Assembly (NCBI RefSeq): GCF_905220995.1
Contig: NZ_CAJNBJ010000016.1
Span: forward strand, 310,001 to 374,000
Source of the DNA: Nitrospira defluvii
Lineage (GTDB): Bacteria > Nitrospirota > Nitrospiria > Nitrospirales > Nitrospiraceae
Direction: 5' to 3'
DNA length: 64,000 nt
Shown here: in pieces, positions 1 to 9,842 of the stretch
Numbering within the stretch: position 1 is the first letter of the stretch
Layout: each line of letters starts with the position of its first letter
The notes under the pieces: generated by a model
Database searches by the model: none
Told to the model about the DNA's origin: nothing
What the model saw: only the letters and a program-made list of their open reading frames with translations
Made by a program: the position numbers and the translations under genes

Positions 1-1170
<1,170 letters not shown>

Positions 1171-1173
1171 ATC

Positions 1174-1202
1174 ATGGTAGGATTCGCCTCCCGGTTTGTC
1201 AA
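1174..1202 (-). promoter_or_regulatory. Predicted sigma70-type promoter for purA
   Basis: On the minus strand there is a perfect -35 hexamer TTGACA (1202-1197), a 17-bp spacer and TACCAT (1179-1174) as the -10 box. The predicted transcript starts near 1167, giving a leader of about 80 nt before purA. This is a sequence match only. The rest of the gene-free stretch 1203-1478 shows nothing recognisable apart from a 7-bp inverted repeat (1333-1339 with 1361-1367). Confidence 0.55.
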
Positions 1203-1478
1203 GCAACGTTTTCAGGCAGGAGCTTTCGCCCGTGCGCCGCAACCGCACTTCTTTTCTTTCCGAAACGAGATACATCTGGCCATGTCTTGAACCCATCTCC
1301 TGATCCCTGCTCTTCCGCCAAACGCGCAAACACTTGGGGGCTTCACTGCTTATCTCTGCTCCCCAAGATGGCATGTGCCGCGCCCTTTTGTCTGCGCGCG
1401 TCCAACGAGGGCCTTCCACGGCCGCGCGTGGCGCGAGCATAACAGGGCACGGCGCATCGCCGTCTCCCCACCCTTTTC

Positions 1479-1508
1479 TTGACTGACAAAAACCGGCCGT
1501 GCTAGATT
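1479..1508 (+). promoter_or_regulatory. Predicted promoter for tRNA-Ala
   Basis: TTGACT (1479-1484) and TAGATT (1503-1508) are separated by 18 bp, on the same strand as the tRNA gene that begins at 1576. Initiation near 1515 would give a precursor with a 5' leader of about 60 nt. The evidence is hexamer similarity and position. Confidence 0.45.
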
Positions 1509-1575
1509 GCAGAGTTACATCTGCACCCGTGCTCGTGTTTCCGGTGCCTGTGCACATACAGATGCAAGCTTGCGT

Positions 1576-1651
1576 GGGGCTGTGGCGCAGTTGGGAGCGC
1601 GCGTGAATGGCATTCACGAGGTCGCCGGTTCAATCCCGGCCAGCTCCACCA
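1576..1651 (+). tRNA. tRNA-Ala (anticodon GGC)
   Basis: The 76-nt sequence folds as a full cloverleaf. The acceptor GGGGCTG pairs with CAGCTCC (one G-U). The D stem is GCGC/GCGC, the anticodon stem CGTGA/TCACG and the T stem GCCGG/CCGGC with a TTCAATC loop. The anticodon loop ATGGCAT places GGC at 34-36, which reads GCC alanine codons. The terminal CCA is encoded in the genome. Confidence 0.96.
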
Positions 1652-1808
1652 AATCAAGCTTGTCCGGCCAACATTCCGAATGTCTGCGGGGATATCCACT
1701 CTCCATCAGTCAAGGCGTGGCCGCCAACCGGCGCATCCACGAACGCTGACATTCCATAGCGGATTCCTCGTCGAACGCGTCACCCCATACACCGAGTGAT
1801 ACTGATCC

Positions 1809-3650
1809 ATGCTTCAGCTTGAGTCCGTCCATAAGCAATTTTCGACCAAAGTCCTGCTCGAAGGAGCCACGGCTCACCTGCGTCCCGGTGCGCGCGTGGG
1901 TCTTGTCGGCCCGAACGGAGCCGGAAAAACCACGCTGTTCCGGATGATCTTGGGTGAGGAATCTCCCGACAAGGGCACCATTCGCAAACGCCCGCGACTG
2001 CGCGTCGGCTATCTCCCGCAAGAATTGGAAACCATCGTCGGGAAGACTGTGCTCGATGCCGTGCACCGGGACATGTACCCCGAACATGAGGCCGAACGCA
2101 TCCTGATGGGGCTGGGTTTTTCCGTCGCTGACTTTTCGCGCCCGATTGAAAATCTCTCCGGTGGATACCGCATGCGGGTCGCCCTGGCACATTTGCTCCT
2201 CTCGAACCCCGACGTGCTCATGCTGGACGAGCCGACCAACCACTTGGACAAACCAACCCAGCGGTGGTTTGAACGGTTTCTGCTCGACTCCAATCTCACG
2301 CTCCTGGTGATCAGCCACGACACGAAATTCCTCGATAGCATCGCCACACACATTTGGGAACTCCGCGATCGTACACTGCAGGAGTACCGCGGCAATTACA
2401 CGAAGTTTCAGGAGCTACGCGCCGCCAGGGACGCCCAGATTGAAGCGGCCGCGAACCGCCAGAGCAAGGAAGTGGCTCGCGTCCAAAACTTCATCGACCG
2501 CTTTCGATACCAGGCGAATAAAGCCAAACAGGTGCAGTCGCGCATCAAGCAACTGGACAAGGTCAAGCTGATTGAGCGGCAACGCGACACCAAGCGCGTG
2601 CGCTTTAAGTTTCCCCTGCCGGCAGCCAGCGGCCGCCACGTGTTGGAGCTGAAGGGCGTGGCCAAGAGTTACGGCGAAAAGATCATTTACCAGTCCCTGA
2701 ATTTCGCGGTGGAACGCGGGCAACGCATCGCGCTGGTAGGTGAGAATGGCGCCGGCAAAAGCACGCTTCTCAAGATGCTCGCCGGTGTACTGCCGTTTGA
2801 AAAGGGCTCACGCCATGTCGGACACGGTGTCACCCTCCACTATTTCGCCCAGCATCAGGCCGAATCGTTGAACCCGGACGACACGATTCTCGAATCCCTC
2901 GCCGAGGTCTCGGCCCAGGCGGAAACGAATTTCCTCCGCGGCATTGCCGGGGCATTTTTATTTTCAGGCGATGACCAGAAAAAACCGATCAAGGCCCTCA
3001 GCGGCGGCGAACGCAACCGCGTGGCTCTGGCGCGCATGCTGGTGGAACCGGCCAATACCCTGTTGCTCGACGAGCCGACCAACCACCTCGACCCCGCGTC
3101 GGTCGATATGCTGACCGACGCCATGACGGATTTTCCCGGGACCATCATTTTTATCTCCCACGATCCGACGTTCCTCGCCCGCGTCGCAACCCTCATCGTG
3201 GAAGTGGACGACGGCCAGGCCAAGAACTACTTGGGTGACTACGAATATTATCTGTGGAAAAAAGCGCAGGAATTCGAATCGATCAAGGAAAGCAGCGCGG
3301 AGCTTGCCGCCGCCAAAGCGGACAAATCCGCCGGCCCCACGAAGGCCATGACCTCGCAAGTGCAACCGAAATCTCAGGGCGGTGAACGGCGCGACCTGAG
3401 CAAAACGCAGGCACGCCTCGAGAAGCAGGTCTCACGGGCGGAGTCCGAGATCGCGACCATGGAACAGAAGGTCAAAGCGCGGGAGCAGGAATTGGCCGAT
3501 CCTGCACTGTATCGGGAACATGGTCGATGGGGAGAGCTCCAGCAAGAACTAGAAAGTTGGAAGAAAGAACTGGAACGGCTCACTGCGCGCTGGGAGTCGT
3601 TGTCGCAGGAGTTGCAGGACGTGCGGGAGAAACTGACGGCGGCGGGTTAA
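1809..3650 (+). CDS. ABC-F family ATP-binding protein
   Basis: A soluble protein of 613 residues with two ABC ATPase domains and no membrane segment, the layout of ABC-F proteins that act on ribosomes. Domain 1 has Walker A GPNGAGKT (34-41), signature LSGGY and Walker B followed by DEPTNHLD. Domain 2 has GENGAGKS, LSGGE and a second DEPTNHLD. The linker between the domains is charged and helical. A predicted coiled-coil tail of about 100 residues rich in Glu, Lys and Arg follows domain 2, as in Uup/YheS-like members. The exact subfamily (translation factor or resistance type) cannot be told from sequence alone. It ends convergently with the PilZ gene, sharing the TTAA at 3647-3650. Confidence 0.93.
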   Translation: MLQLESVHKQFSTKVLLEGATAHLRPGARVGLVGPNGAGKTTLFRMILGEESPDKGTIRKRPRLRVGYLPQELETIVGKTVLDAVHRDMYPEHEAERILMGLGFSVADFSRPIENLSGGYRMRVALAHLLLSNPDVLMLDEPTNHLDKPTQRWFERFLLDSNLTLLVISHDTKFLDSIATHIWELRDRTLQEYRGNYTKFQELRAARDAQIEAAANRQSKEVARVQNFIDRFRYQANKAKQVQSRIKQLDKVKLIERQRDTKRVRFKFPLPAASGRHVLELKGVAKSYGEKIIYQSLNFAVERGQRIALVGENGAGKSTLLKMLAGVLPFEKGSRHVGHGVTLHYFAQHQAESLNPDDTILESLAEVSAQAETNFLRGIAGAFLFSGDDQKKPIKALSGGERNRVALARMLVEPANTLLLDEPTNHLDPASVDMLTDAMTDFPGTIIFISHDPTFLARVATLIVEVDDGQAKNYLGDYEYYLWKKAQEFESIKESSAELAAAKADKSAGPTKAMTSQVQPKSQGGERRDLSKTQARLEKQVSRAESEIATMEQKVKAREQELADPALYREHGRWGELQQELESWKKELERLTARWESLSQELQDVREKLTAAG

Positions 3651-4024
3651 TTCCCCGACTTTAACGTCTCCTCAAGATAGTAATACAACCAGCGGTTTTT
3701 TTCTTTCGTCACCAGATCATCCCACACCACCCCGAGTAACGTCCCCTTCTCCCACGGTTTCGCCCAGGCCACCGTAGCAGTCAATTTCTCCTGCTGCTCA
3801 ACGAGGTGGGGGTCAAGAAACGCCAACGAGACCGTAATCTTCGCGCCGATCGGCAGGGTTTCTTTGGAATGCAGTCCGGCGCCGATCTTATTGACATTGT
3901 TGAGCACCGCCGTGAACCCCTTGGCGCCGCTCTGAGGCGAGACCAGGGCCGACCCAACCAGGGTCGCGCGGACATACTTTCGGCGTTCGGTGACACTCTC
4001 GGCTGAATGGGACTGACGCGGCAT
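3647..4024 (-). CDS. PilZ domain protein
   Basis: A protein of about 125 residues consisting almost only of a PilZ domain, the usual c-di-GMP receptor fold. The N-terminal RRKYVR segment supplies the RxxxR element, and NVNKIG supplies a degenerate (D/N)x(S/A/N)xxG element about 30 residues later. ATG 4024 is preferred over GTG 4030 because GAGGTG lies just upstream of it. Its 3' end overlaps the ABC-F gene tail to tail. No output domain is fused, so it would act by binding a partner. The target is unknown. Confidence 0.8.
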   Translation of the reverse strand: MPRQSHSAESVTERRKYVRATLVGSALVSPQSGAKGFTAVLNNVNKIGAGLHSKETLPIGAKITVSLAFLDPHLVEQQEKLTATVAWAKPWEKGTLLGVVWDDLVTKEKNRWLYYYLEETLKSGN

Positions 4025-4065
4025 CGGCACCTCGGCGCCCAGTATAACCGGAACGACAGGTTTGT

Positions 4066-5376
4066 CTAGCCCCTTTCTTTATCAGAGGAGGGTGTGCGAG
4101 GGCGATAGTAGCGCGCGCCTTTCAGAGAATCGGGCAGGTGGCCTTGATCGCGGCTGGCCGCCGGATCGTCATGGACATACCGGTACCCCTTCCCATACCC
4201 GAGGTCCTTCATCAGCGAGGTCACGGCATTTCGCAAATGCAGCGGGACACCGAGGTTGCCATATTGCCGAGCGTCACGACGTGCCTCCTGTAACCCCACA
4301 TAGGACGCGTTATCTTTCGGGCGGGAGGCAAGATAGGTCGTACCCTGCGCCAGATTGATCTGTGCCTCCGGAAGTCCCACGAACTCTACGGCCTGCGCGA
4401 CGGCATTGGCGATCACCAGCGCCTGAGGATCGGCATTGCCGATATCCTCCGACGCGAAAATCACCATGCGGCGGGCAATGAATCGAGGGTTCTCTCCACC
4501 TTCCAGCATCCGCGCAAGCCAATACAACGCCCCATCCGGATCTGAATCCCGCAGGCTCTTAATGTAGGCCGACACGAGATTGTAATGCTCTTCGCCCGAC
4601 TTGTCGTAGCGCAGTGACTGAGCCATCAACGCGGTATCCAGGAGCTCGGCATCGATAGTCCTCGTGCCATCACGGCTCACTGGAGCTTGGCCGGCCACAA
4701 ACTCCAGCGTGGTCAACAAGCTCCTCGCATCGCCGTTGCCGAAGGCAATCAACCGTTCACGGGCCGCAGGCTCTATGGTGAGCCGAAGTGAACCAAGGCC
4801 GCGTTCCGAATCGGCAATGGCACGTTCGAGAATCGAGCCGAGTGCCTCTCCTGTCAACGGCTGGAGTACAACCACAAGGGAGCGGGACAGCAGGGGCGCG
4901 ATCAGTTCAAAGGAGGGATTTTCGGTTGTGGCCCCGATGAGGACGACCGTTCCCCGTTCGACATGGGGCAAAAAGGCATCTTGCTGGGCTTTGTTGAACC
5001 GGTGGATCTCGTCCACGAAGAGCGTGGTCGCCCGCCCCGTGGCTCGCCGCTGCTCTGCGGCTTTGATAATCTCGCGTAGCTCCGGTATGCCTCCGGTCAC
5101 TGCTGAAAACGGCACGAACTGCGATTTCGTATACTGCGCCACCAGCCCGGCCAATGTGGTTTTCCCGCAACCCGGCGGCCCCCAGAAAATCACCGATGAA
5201 AGTCGATCCTCCTCGATCGCTTGCCTCAGCGGGCGGCCAGGCCCCACCACGTCATCCTGCCCCACCAGATCATCGAAGTGTCGCGGACGTAAGCGTTCCG
5301 CCAATGGAACCCTTCCGACAGGGGTCGAGCCCCGAGGGACAGCAAAGAGATCGCCTGTGGAATCGTGGGCCTGCAT
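4066..5376 (-). CDS. rarA: Replication-associated recombination protein A
   Basis: AAA+ ATPase of the RarA/MgsA/WRNIP1 family, related to clamp loaders and acting at stalled replication forks. The N-terminal block PLAERLRPRHFDDLVGQ is diagnostic. Walker A is GPPGCGKT (66-73) and Walker B ends in VDEIHRFNKAQQDAFLP, with a sensor-1 GATTENPSFE. The C-terminal tetramerisation part, with the SDPDGALYWLARMLEGGE segment, is complete. ATG 5376 is chosen over GTG 5382 because CGGAG lies at good spacing. At about 436 residues it is family-typical. It stands alone between a PilZ gene and a divergent hydrolase gene. Confidence 0.95.
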   Translation of the reverse strand: MQAHDSTGDLFAVPRGSTPVGRVPLAERLRPRHFDDLVGQDDVVGPGRPLRQAIEEDRLSSVIFWGPPGCGKTTLAGLVAQYTKSQFVPFSAVTGGIPELREIIKAAEQRRATGRATTLFVDEIHRFNKAQQDAFLPHVERGTVVLIGATTENPSFELIAPLLSRSLVVVLQPLTGEALGSILERAIADSERGLGSLRLTIEPAARERLIAFGNGDARSLLTTLEFVAGQAPVSRDGTRTIDAELLDTALMAQSLRYDKSGEEHYNLVSAYIKSLRDSDPDGALYWLARMLEGGENPRFIARRMVIFASEDIGNADPQALVIANAVAQAVEFVGLPEAQINLAQGTTYLASRPKDNASYVGLQEARRDARQYGNLGVPLHLRNAVTSLMKDLGYGKGYRYVHDDPAASRDQGHLPDSLKGARYYRPRTPSSDKERG

Positions 5377-5523
5377 TCTCACTCCGCATCACGGCAACGC
5401 AGTCATTCTATACGCCGCACCGGAATCACCGCAAATTGAGGCTCTGCTATCACTCAGGCTCTTGCTTCTCTCACGCGGCAATGCTACGAACGATCGAGCG
5501 GCGTGTTCAGCAAGGATTGCATC

Positions 5524-6330
5524 ATGTTTTTTCACGTGAACGGCATCAGACTCGCGTACGACGACCATGGCACGGGTGTCCCTCTGGTCTTTCTTCACGC
5601 TTTTCCGTTGAATCGCTCCATGTGGGCACCGCAAGTGGCCGCGCTCTCACAGCAATTCAGAACCATTGCCATCGACCTCCGTGGACACGGCGAATCGGAC
5701 GCCCCCCTCTGGTCATTCTCACTCGACCAGTACGCCGATGACGTTTCAGCACTGCTCGATCACCTGGCCATTCCTCAAGCCGTCCTGGTCGGACTCTCCA
5801 TGGGCGGGTATGTCAGCCTAGCGTTCTCTAAAAAATACGGCCATCGACTGCGGGCGTTGATATTGGCCGACACCCGCGCCCAGGCCGATAGCGCAGAGGG
5901 ACGAACGGGGCGTTATCATCTGGCGCAAACGGCTTACACGAAAGGAGCGACGGCCGTCGCGGAAACCATGCTTTCGAAATTGCTCGGCACGACGTCACTG
6001 CAGCACAAATCAGAATTGGTGGCCTACGTGCGCGAGACGATCCATCAGGCACCAGTGAGCGGCATTCTAGTGGACCTCATGGCCATGGCAGACCGTCCAG
6101 ACTCCCTGGCTCATCTCCGGACCATCACCTGCCCGACGCTGGTGGTGATCGGCCAAGAAGACTTCACGACTCCCCTCGCCGACGCCGAGCTCATGGCGCG
6201 CGAAATCCCCGGTGCCCGGCTGGCCGTTATTCCAGCCGCCGGACACGTGAGTAATCGGGAACAACCTGAGGTCTTTAACGATCTGCTGCGGGGGTTCGTC
6301 GAGGGACTACCAAACACACCGGGCGCGTGA
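5524..6330 (+). CDS. Alpha/beta hydrolase
   Basis: A 268-residue single-domain alpha/beta hydrolase. The nucleophile elbow is GLSMGG with Ser92. The oxyanion-side HAFPLNRSMW loop, an acid candidate in the EDFTTP segment and a histidine in AAGHVSNREQP complete the triad. The sequence is closest in style to 3-oxoadipate enol-lactonase-like or esterase proteins, but no aromatic-degradation gene is adjacent, so substrate and pathway are unassigned. ATG 5524 is preferred to the upstream in-frame ATG 5503 because AAGGA lies 7 bp before it and the mature fold starts there. It ends 4 bp before the convergent folE stop. Confidence 0.85.
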   Translation: MFFHVNGIRLAYDDHGTGVPLVFLHAFPLNRSMWAPQVAALSQQFRTIAIDLRGHGESDAPLWSFSLDQYADDVSALLDHLAIPQAVLVGLSMGGYVSLAFSKKYGHRLRALILADTRAQADSAEGRTGRYHLAQTAYTKGATAVAETMLSKLLGTTSLQHKSELVAYVRETIHQAPVSGILVDLMAMADRPDSLAHLRTITCPTLVVIGQEDFTTPLADAELMAREIPGARLAVIPAAGHVSNREQPEVFNDLLRGFVEGLPNTPGA

Positions 6331-6334
6331 ACGA

Positions 6335-6970
6335 CTAATTTCCGTCCCTCACGCTACTACCGCGAATCAACGTCAAGAATTCTTCCCGCGTCTGCTGCTG
6401 GGTCCGAAACACGCCGAGCATGGAACTGCTGACCGCCACCGTATTCTGCTTCTCCACGCCTCGCATCATCATACAGAGGTGCCGCGCTTCCATCACTACC
6501 GCCACCCCATGGGCATTCAACTTCTTCTTGAGCGTTTCGGCGATCTGCAACGTTAACCGTTCCTGCACTTGCAGCCGCCGGCTAAATGCATCGACGACTC
6601 GTGGGATCTTACTGAGGCCCACGACTTTTTTGTTGGGCAGATATCCCACGTGACACTTCCCGAAGAACGGAAGCAGGTGATGCTCACACATACTGAAGAA
6701 GTCGATGTCCTTCACGATCACCATCTCATCGTACTCGATGGGAAAGAGCGCTCCGTTGAGTAGGTGATCGATATCTTGGCGGTAACCCTGCGTCATAAAA
6801 CGCATAGCCTTGGCGACACGCTTCGGTGTGTTCAGCAGTCCGTTTCGGTCAGGATCTTCTCCCAACTCCACGAGGAGTTGCGTCATCAGCCCTTCAATCG
6901 GATCCTGACCCGACGCCTCGCCAGCCACCTTCGACCGTCTGGCGCGGGATCCGGAAACTACTTTAGCCAT
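6335..6970 (-). CDS. folE: GTP cyclohydrolase I
   Basis: Converts GTP to 7,8-dihydroneopterin triphosphate, the entry to folate and tetrahydropterin synthesis. At 211 residues it has the type IA core: TPKRVAKA, the zinc-binding SMCEHH (Cys95, His97, His98), [10 protein letters not shown], and RHLCMMMRG with the second zinc Cys166. Its start overlaps the end of the upstream PTPS gene by 8 bp, implying translational coupling. The pairing with a PTPS points to a pterin product beyond, or in addition to, folate. Confidence 0.96.
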   Translation of the reverse strand: MAKVVSGSRARRSKVAGEASGQDPIEGLMTQLLVELGEDPDRNGLLNTPKRVAKAMRFMTQGYRQDIDHLLNGALFPIEYDEMVIVKDIDFFSMCEHHLLPFFGKCHVGYLPNKKVVGLSKIPRVVDAFSRRLQVQERLTLQIAETLKKKLNAHGVAVVMEARHLCMMMRGVEKQNTVAVSSSMLGVFRTQQQTREEFLTLIRGSSVRDGN

Positions 6971-7412
6971 GCCTCACTCCATCTTCTGCCCGCGTCTGCG
7001 CTGCGGACCCGGAATATTCGAAGTAGTTGTCTCGCGTCTCGATCACCCCGACCTTGACGAGCCGTCCCGCCGGCATCTCGTTCACGAGCAGATTCCAGAT
7101 CAGCAGGACCAGGTTTTCCCCCGTCGTCGTTTGGCTCGCAAACTCAGGATCCTGATTTAAGTCCTGATGGTCGAAACGCCGCACCACGGTCCGCTCGACC
7201 ACGGCGTCCAGTTTCAATACGTCCACCACTTGGTGACTGCGGGGATCGATCTCCCCCCTCACGGAGACGAACACCACATAGTTATGCCCATGTCCGTTTG
7301 GGTTGTTGCACTTGCCGAAAATGGTCCGGTTGTCTTCCACGGATAGTTGGTCGGTATGCAGACGATGGGCGGCGCAAAACCGATACCGGCGCGTGACGGT
7401 AGCCTGTGACAT
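6963..7412 (-). CDS. 6-pyruvoyl-tetrahydropterin synthase family protein
   Basis: A 149-residue T-fold enzyme of the PTPS/QueD superfamily. Zinc ligands are His16 (in AAHRLH) and His41/His43 (in NPNGHGHNY). The catalytic cysteine Cys35 sits in [14 protein letters not shown], the arrangement of animal-type PTPS rather than that of typical QueD. The TTTGEN segment and a terminal ETRDNYFEY are also family features. ATG 7412 is used because the longer frame starts with a TTG at 7442 without support. It is transcribed ahead of folE and overlaps it. A product of 6-pyruvoyl-tetrahydropterin is likely; a queuosine-type role cannot be excluded. Confidence 0.88.
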   Translation of the reverse strand: MSQATVTRRYRFCAAHRLHTDQLSVEDNRTIFGKCNNPNGHGHNYVVFVSVRGEIDPRSHQVVDVLKLDAVVERTVVRRFDHQDLNQDPEFASQTTTGENLVLLIWNLLVNEMPAGRLVKVGVIETRDNYFEYSGSAAQTRAEDGVRHG

Positions 7413-7446
7413 CCGAGCAATACCCCCGACAGATTGACACAACGAA

Positions 7447-7492
7447 CAAGCCGGGAGGGCTACCCGTTAGGAAGGGAGCCACTCCCGGCTTG
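7447..7492 (-). terminator. 11-bp perfect hairpin between ErpA-like gene and PTPS gene
   Basis: CAAGCCGGGAG (7447-7457) pairs perfectly with CTCCCGGCTTG (7482-7492) around a 24-nt loop. It lies downstream of the IscA/ErpA gene and just before the PTPS gene on the minus strand. The sequence after it on that strand is moderately T-rich without a clean T-run. It may terminate or attenuate the upstream transcript or be an RNA processing site. Confidence 0.45.
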
Positions 7493-7537
7493 ATGGTTCA
7501 CTCAACTCACGACATTCCGGCTCTGCCACCGGAAGTC

Positions 7538-7858
7538 TTATGCACTGAAGGAGCTGCCACACCCGCAGGTGGTCTTCGCTTGTGGATTCTTGATGGAGAA
7601 TCCGGACCCCTGCAAGCTATCGACATAATCGACTTCCGCCCCCTGCAGCAGCGGCGCACTTTGGGAGTCCATGATGACCTTCACATCACCTTTTTCGATA
7701 ACCGTATCGTCATCGGCCATTTTCGACTCAAATGCCATTCCATACTGATAGCCGTGGCATCCTCCGCCGCGGACGTAAATCCGCAGCCCGACGACGTCCT
7801 TCTCCTCAGTCATGAGTTCTTTTATTTTCTGCTCGGCCAATTGCGTAATCGTTACCAT
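7538..7858 (-). CDS. Iron-sulfur cluster insertion protein, ErpA/IscA family
   Basis: A 106-residue A-type carrier that delivers Fe-S clusters to apo-proteins. It has the three invariant cysteines: Cys34 in GGGCHGYQYGM and Cys98/Cys100 in the C-terminal CGCGSSF. A strong GGAGGAA ribosome-binding site precedes ATG 7858. It is the third gene of a minus-strand unit after nuoF and the 2Fe-2S ferredoxin, both of which need clusters. ErpA versus IscA is not resolved, and no iscS/iscU genes are nearby. Confidence 0.92.
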   Translation of the reverse strand: MVTITQLAEQKIKELMTEEKDVVGLRIYVRGGGCHGYQYGMAFESKMADDDTVIEKGDVKVIMDSQSAPLLQGAEVDYVDSLQGSGFSIKNPQAKTTCGCGSSFSA

Positions 7859-7921
7859 CGTTGTTCCTCCTTCTGGTCTACGTGTTCGGCACGTTGTCTT
7901 ACTCTACCATCTCGCGGGAAC

Positions 7922-8278
7922 TTACGGAAGCCCGACCCCTCTTTTCTCACCCTGGCCCGACGACGAGGACGTCGGTTGAGCCCATTTGGTCTCGGGGACT
8001 CTGACCACGACATCACCCAGCACCCGCGCTTGGCACCCAAGCCGATGCCACGGTTCTGAAAGGGCTTCGCGATCCAATAAATCCTGTTCGTCAAAATCGA
8101 TTTCAGACAGGTTGTCTCCGCCAGCCTGGACCTCGACTCGACAGGTCGTACACGACGCATTGCCGCCGCAATCATGATTCAGTTGGAAACCGAGCGCTTT
8201 GGCCGCTTCCAACAGTGTGAGGTTGGCGTCGACTTCCCCGCTGCGCCCCTGGGGATGGAGAAAACTCACATGCGGCAT
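7922..8278 (-). CDS. 2Fe-2S ferredoxin
   Basis: A 118-residue ferredoxin of the adrenodoxin/Isc-type fold. Cluster ligands are Cys37, Cys43 and Cys46 (C-x5-C-x2-C) plus Cys82 in RLGCQA. The last 20 or so residues form a low-complexity Ser/Gly-rich tail beyond the fold. It starts 12 bp after the nuoF stop, with GAGGGG upstream, so the two are likely cotranscribed. Beside an orphan NuoF, the obvious inference is electron exchange between this ferredoxin and NAD(H), but that pairing is not shown by sequence. Confidence 0.93.
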   Translation of the reverse strand: MPHVSFLHPQGRSGEVDANLTLLEAAKALGFQLNHDCGGNASCTTCRVEVQAGGDNLSEIDFDEQDLLDREALSEPWHRLGCQARVLGDVVVRVPETKWAQPTSSSSGQGEKRGVGLP

Positions 8279-8290
8279 CCCACAGCCCCT

Positions 8291-9592
8291 CTAGCTCTTC
8301 GCGCCGGCCCCGGTGTGCGCAGGCTGAAACGGACAGCGCTGCAGTCGAATGTGTTCCTCAAATTCATGCTGGAACAACCGGAGACTACTCTGCACCAACA
8401 CTGCGGCGCCGGTGATGAGCGTACAATAGCCCGTGCCTTTCACAAATCCGCAGAGTTGCAGGAGAGAGTCCAGATCCTTTTGGCTACCTTCACCTCGCTC
8501 AATTTTCTCGACCAGCGTAGCCAGATTGATCGTACCCATTCGGCAAGGAGGACATTGTCCGCAGCTTTCGCCCTTGAAAAAGTTCGAATACTTGAGGGTT
8601 GCCGCCACCATGCAGGTCGCATCATCAATGACGATAGTTCCAGCCGAACCGAGCCCGGTCCCGGCCTTCTTGAGCGAATCAAAATCCATCGGCAGGTCCA
8701 GTTGGTCGGCCGTGACCATTGAGAACGCCGGGCCTCCAGGAAACACGGCCTTGATCTTCCGTCCATTCGGAACGCCCCCGCCGCACGTCTCGATCAGGTC
8801 CCGAATCGTGACGCCCATCGGCATTTCATACACGCCAGGCCGATTGACCGATCCGCTGAGCGAGAAGAGCATGGTGCCGGGACATTTCTCAGTCCCGACC
8901 TGAGTGAACCATGCGGCCCCATTCTTCAAAATCTGAGGGATATTGCACAAGGTTTCGACATTGTTGACCAGCGTCGGCTTCCCATACAGGCCGAAGTCCG
9001 TGGGATAAAATGGCGGCTTCTGCCGGGGCATCGCAGGACGCCCTTGCATCGATTCCAACATCGCCGTCTCTTCTCCCGCCACATAACTGCCGTGACCGGA
9101 GAACACCTCTAGATCCAAGTCGACACCCGTGCCCAGAATATTCTTCCCCAACAGGCCGCGCTCACGCGCCTGAGCAATGGCTTTCCTCAGATTCGCTTCT
9201 TCTTCCTCGTACTCATGGTTCACATAGATATAGGACGCCTTCGCGTTGACTGTTCGTGACGCGATCAGGCAGCCCTCGATCAGTTGATGTGGGATATGTT
9301 TCAGGAGATGACGGTCCTTGAAGGTCCCTGGCTCATGCTCACCGGCGTTGCAGACGAAATAGCGCTCCTGCACCCGATGATTGAGCACCTTGTCCCATTT
9401 GATACCGGTTGGGAAACCGGCGCCACCCCGCCCACGCAGACCGGCCTTTTTGATTTCTCCGACCACGTCAGCGGGCGTCAGGTCCTTCAGACACTTTCGC
9501 CATGCGTCGTAGCCGCCGGTCTTGAGGTAGGGGTCGATTTCCCATGGCGCCCCATCAAGCTTCTGCAATACCCGTGGTTGAGGTAGGGTCAC
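8291..9592 (-). CDS. nuoF: NADH-quinone oxidoreductase subunit F homolog
   Basis: A 433-residue flavoprotein homologous to the NADH-binding subunit of complex I. It has the FMN/NADH glycine-rich GRGGAGFPTG (54-63) and the N3 4Fe-4S ligands Cys344, Cys347, Cys350 and Cys390. The family motif NADE(S/G)EPGTFKDR reads NAGEHEPGTFKDR here (82-94), so the Asp is replaced by Gly and the following variable site is His. GTG 9592 has AAGGGAA upstream. No nuoE or nuoG is adjacent; the next gene is a 2Fe-2S ferredoxin. It may serve complex I at a distance or a ferredoxin:NAD reaction. The 250 bp upstream (9593-9842) show no gene. Confidence 0.93.
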   Translation of the reverse strand: MTLPQPRVLQKLDGAPWEIDPYLKTGGYDAWRKCLKDLTPADVVGEIKKAGLRGRGGAGFPTGIKWDKVLNHRVQERYFVCNAGEHEPGTFKDRHLLKHIPHQLIEGCLIASRTVNAKASYIYVNHEYEEEEANLRKAIAQARERGLLGKNILGTGVDLDLEVFSGHGSYVAGEETAMLESMQGRPAMPRQKPPFYPTDFGLYGKPTLVNNVETLCNIPQILKNGAAWFTQVGTEKCPGTMLFSLSGSVNRPGVYEMPMGVTIRDLIETCGGGVPNGRKIKAVFPGGPAFSMVTADQLDLPMDFDSLKKAGTGLGSAGTIVIDDATCMVAATLKYSNFFKGESCGQCPPCRMGTINLATLVEKIERGEGSQKDLDSLLQLCGFVKGTGYCTLITGAAVLVQSSLRLFQHEFEEHIRLQRCPFQPAHTGAGAKS

Positions 9593-9842
9593 GTTGTTCC
9601 CTTTCGGGGGTCACACCCCCAGATTAGCAGGTGGCTACTATACGGCTGCGATTCAAGAGCCGTCAAGCCACGTTCGCCTGATTAGGCCTCAATCTCAAGC
9701 AGTTAGGCCTGATGGACCTACGACGACTCAGCCCAAAGACTCGCCGGAATCGGCGGGCAACTCACGGCAAGAGCGAAAGCAAGAAAAAGGGGACTGATCA
9801 CCCTCTCGGATAACCAATCCCCATATATATCCGGACACCCTG

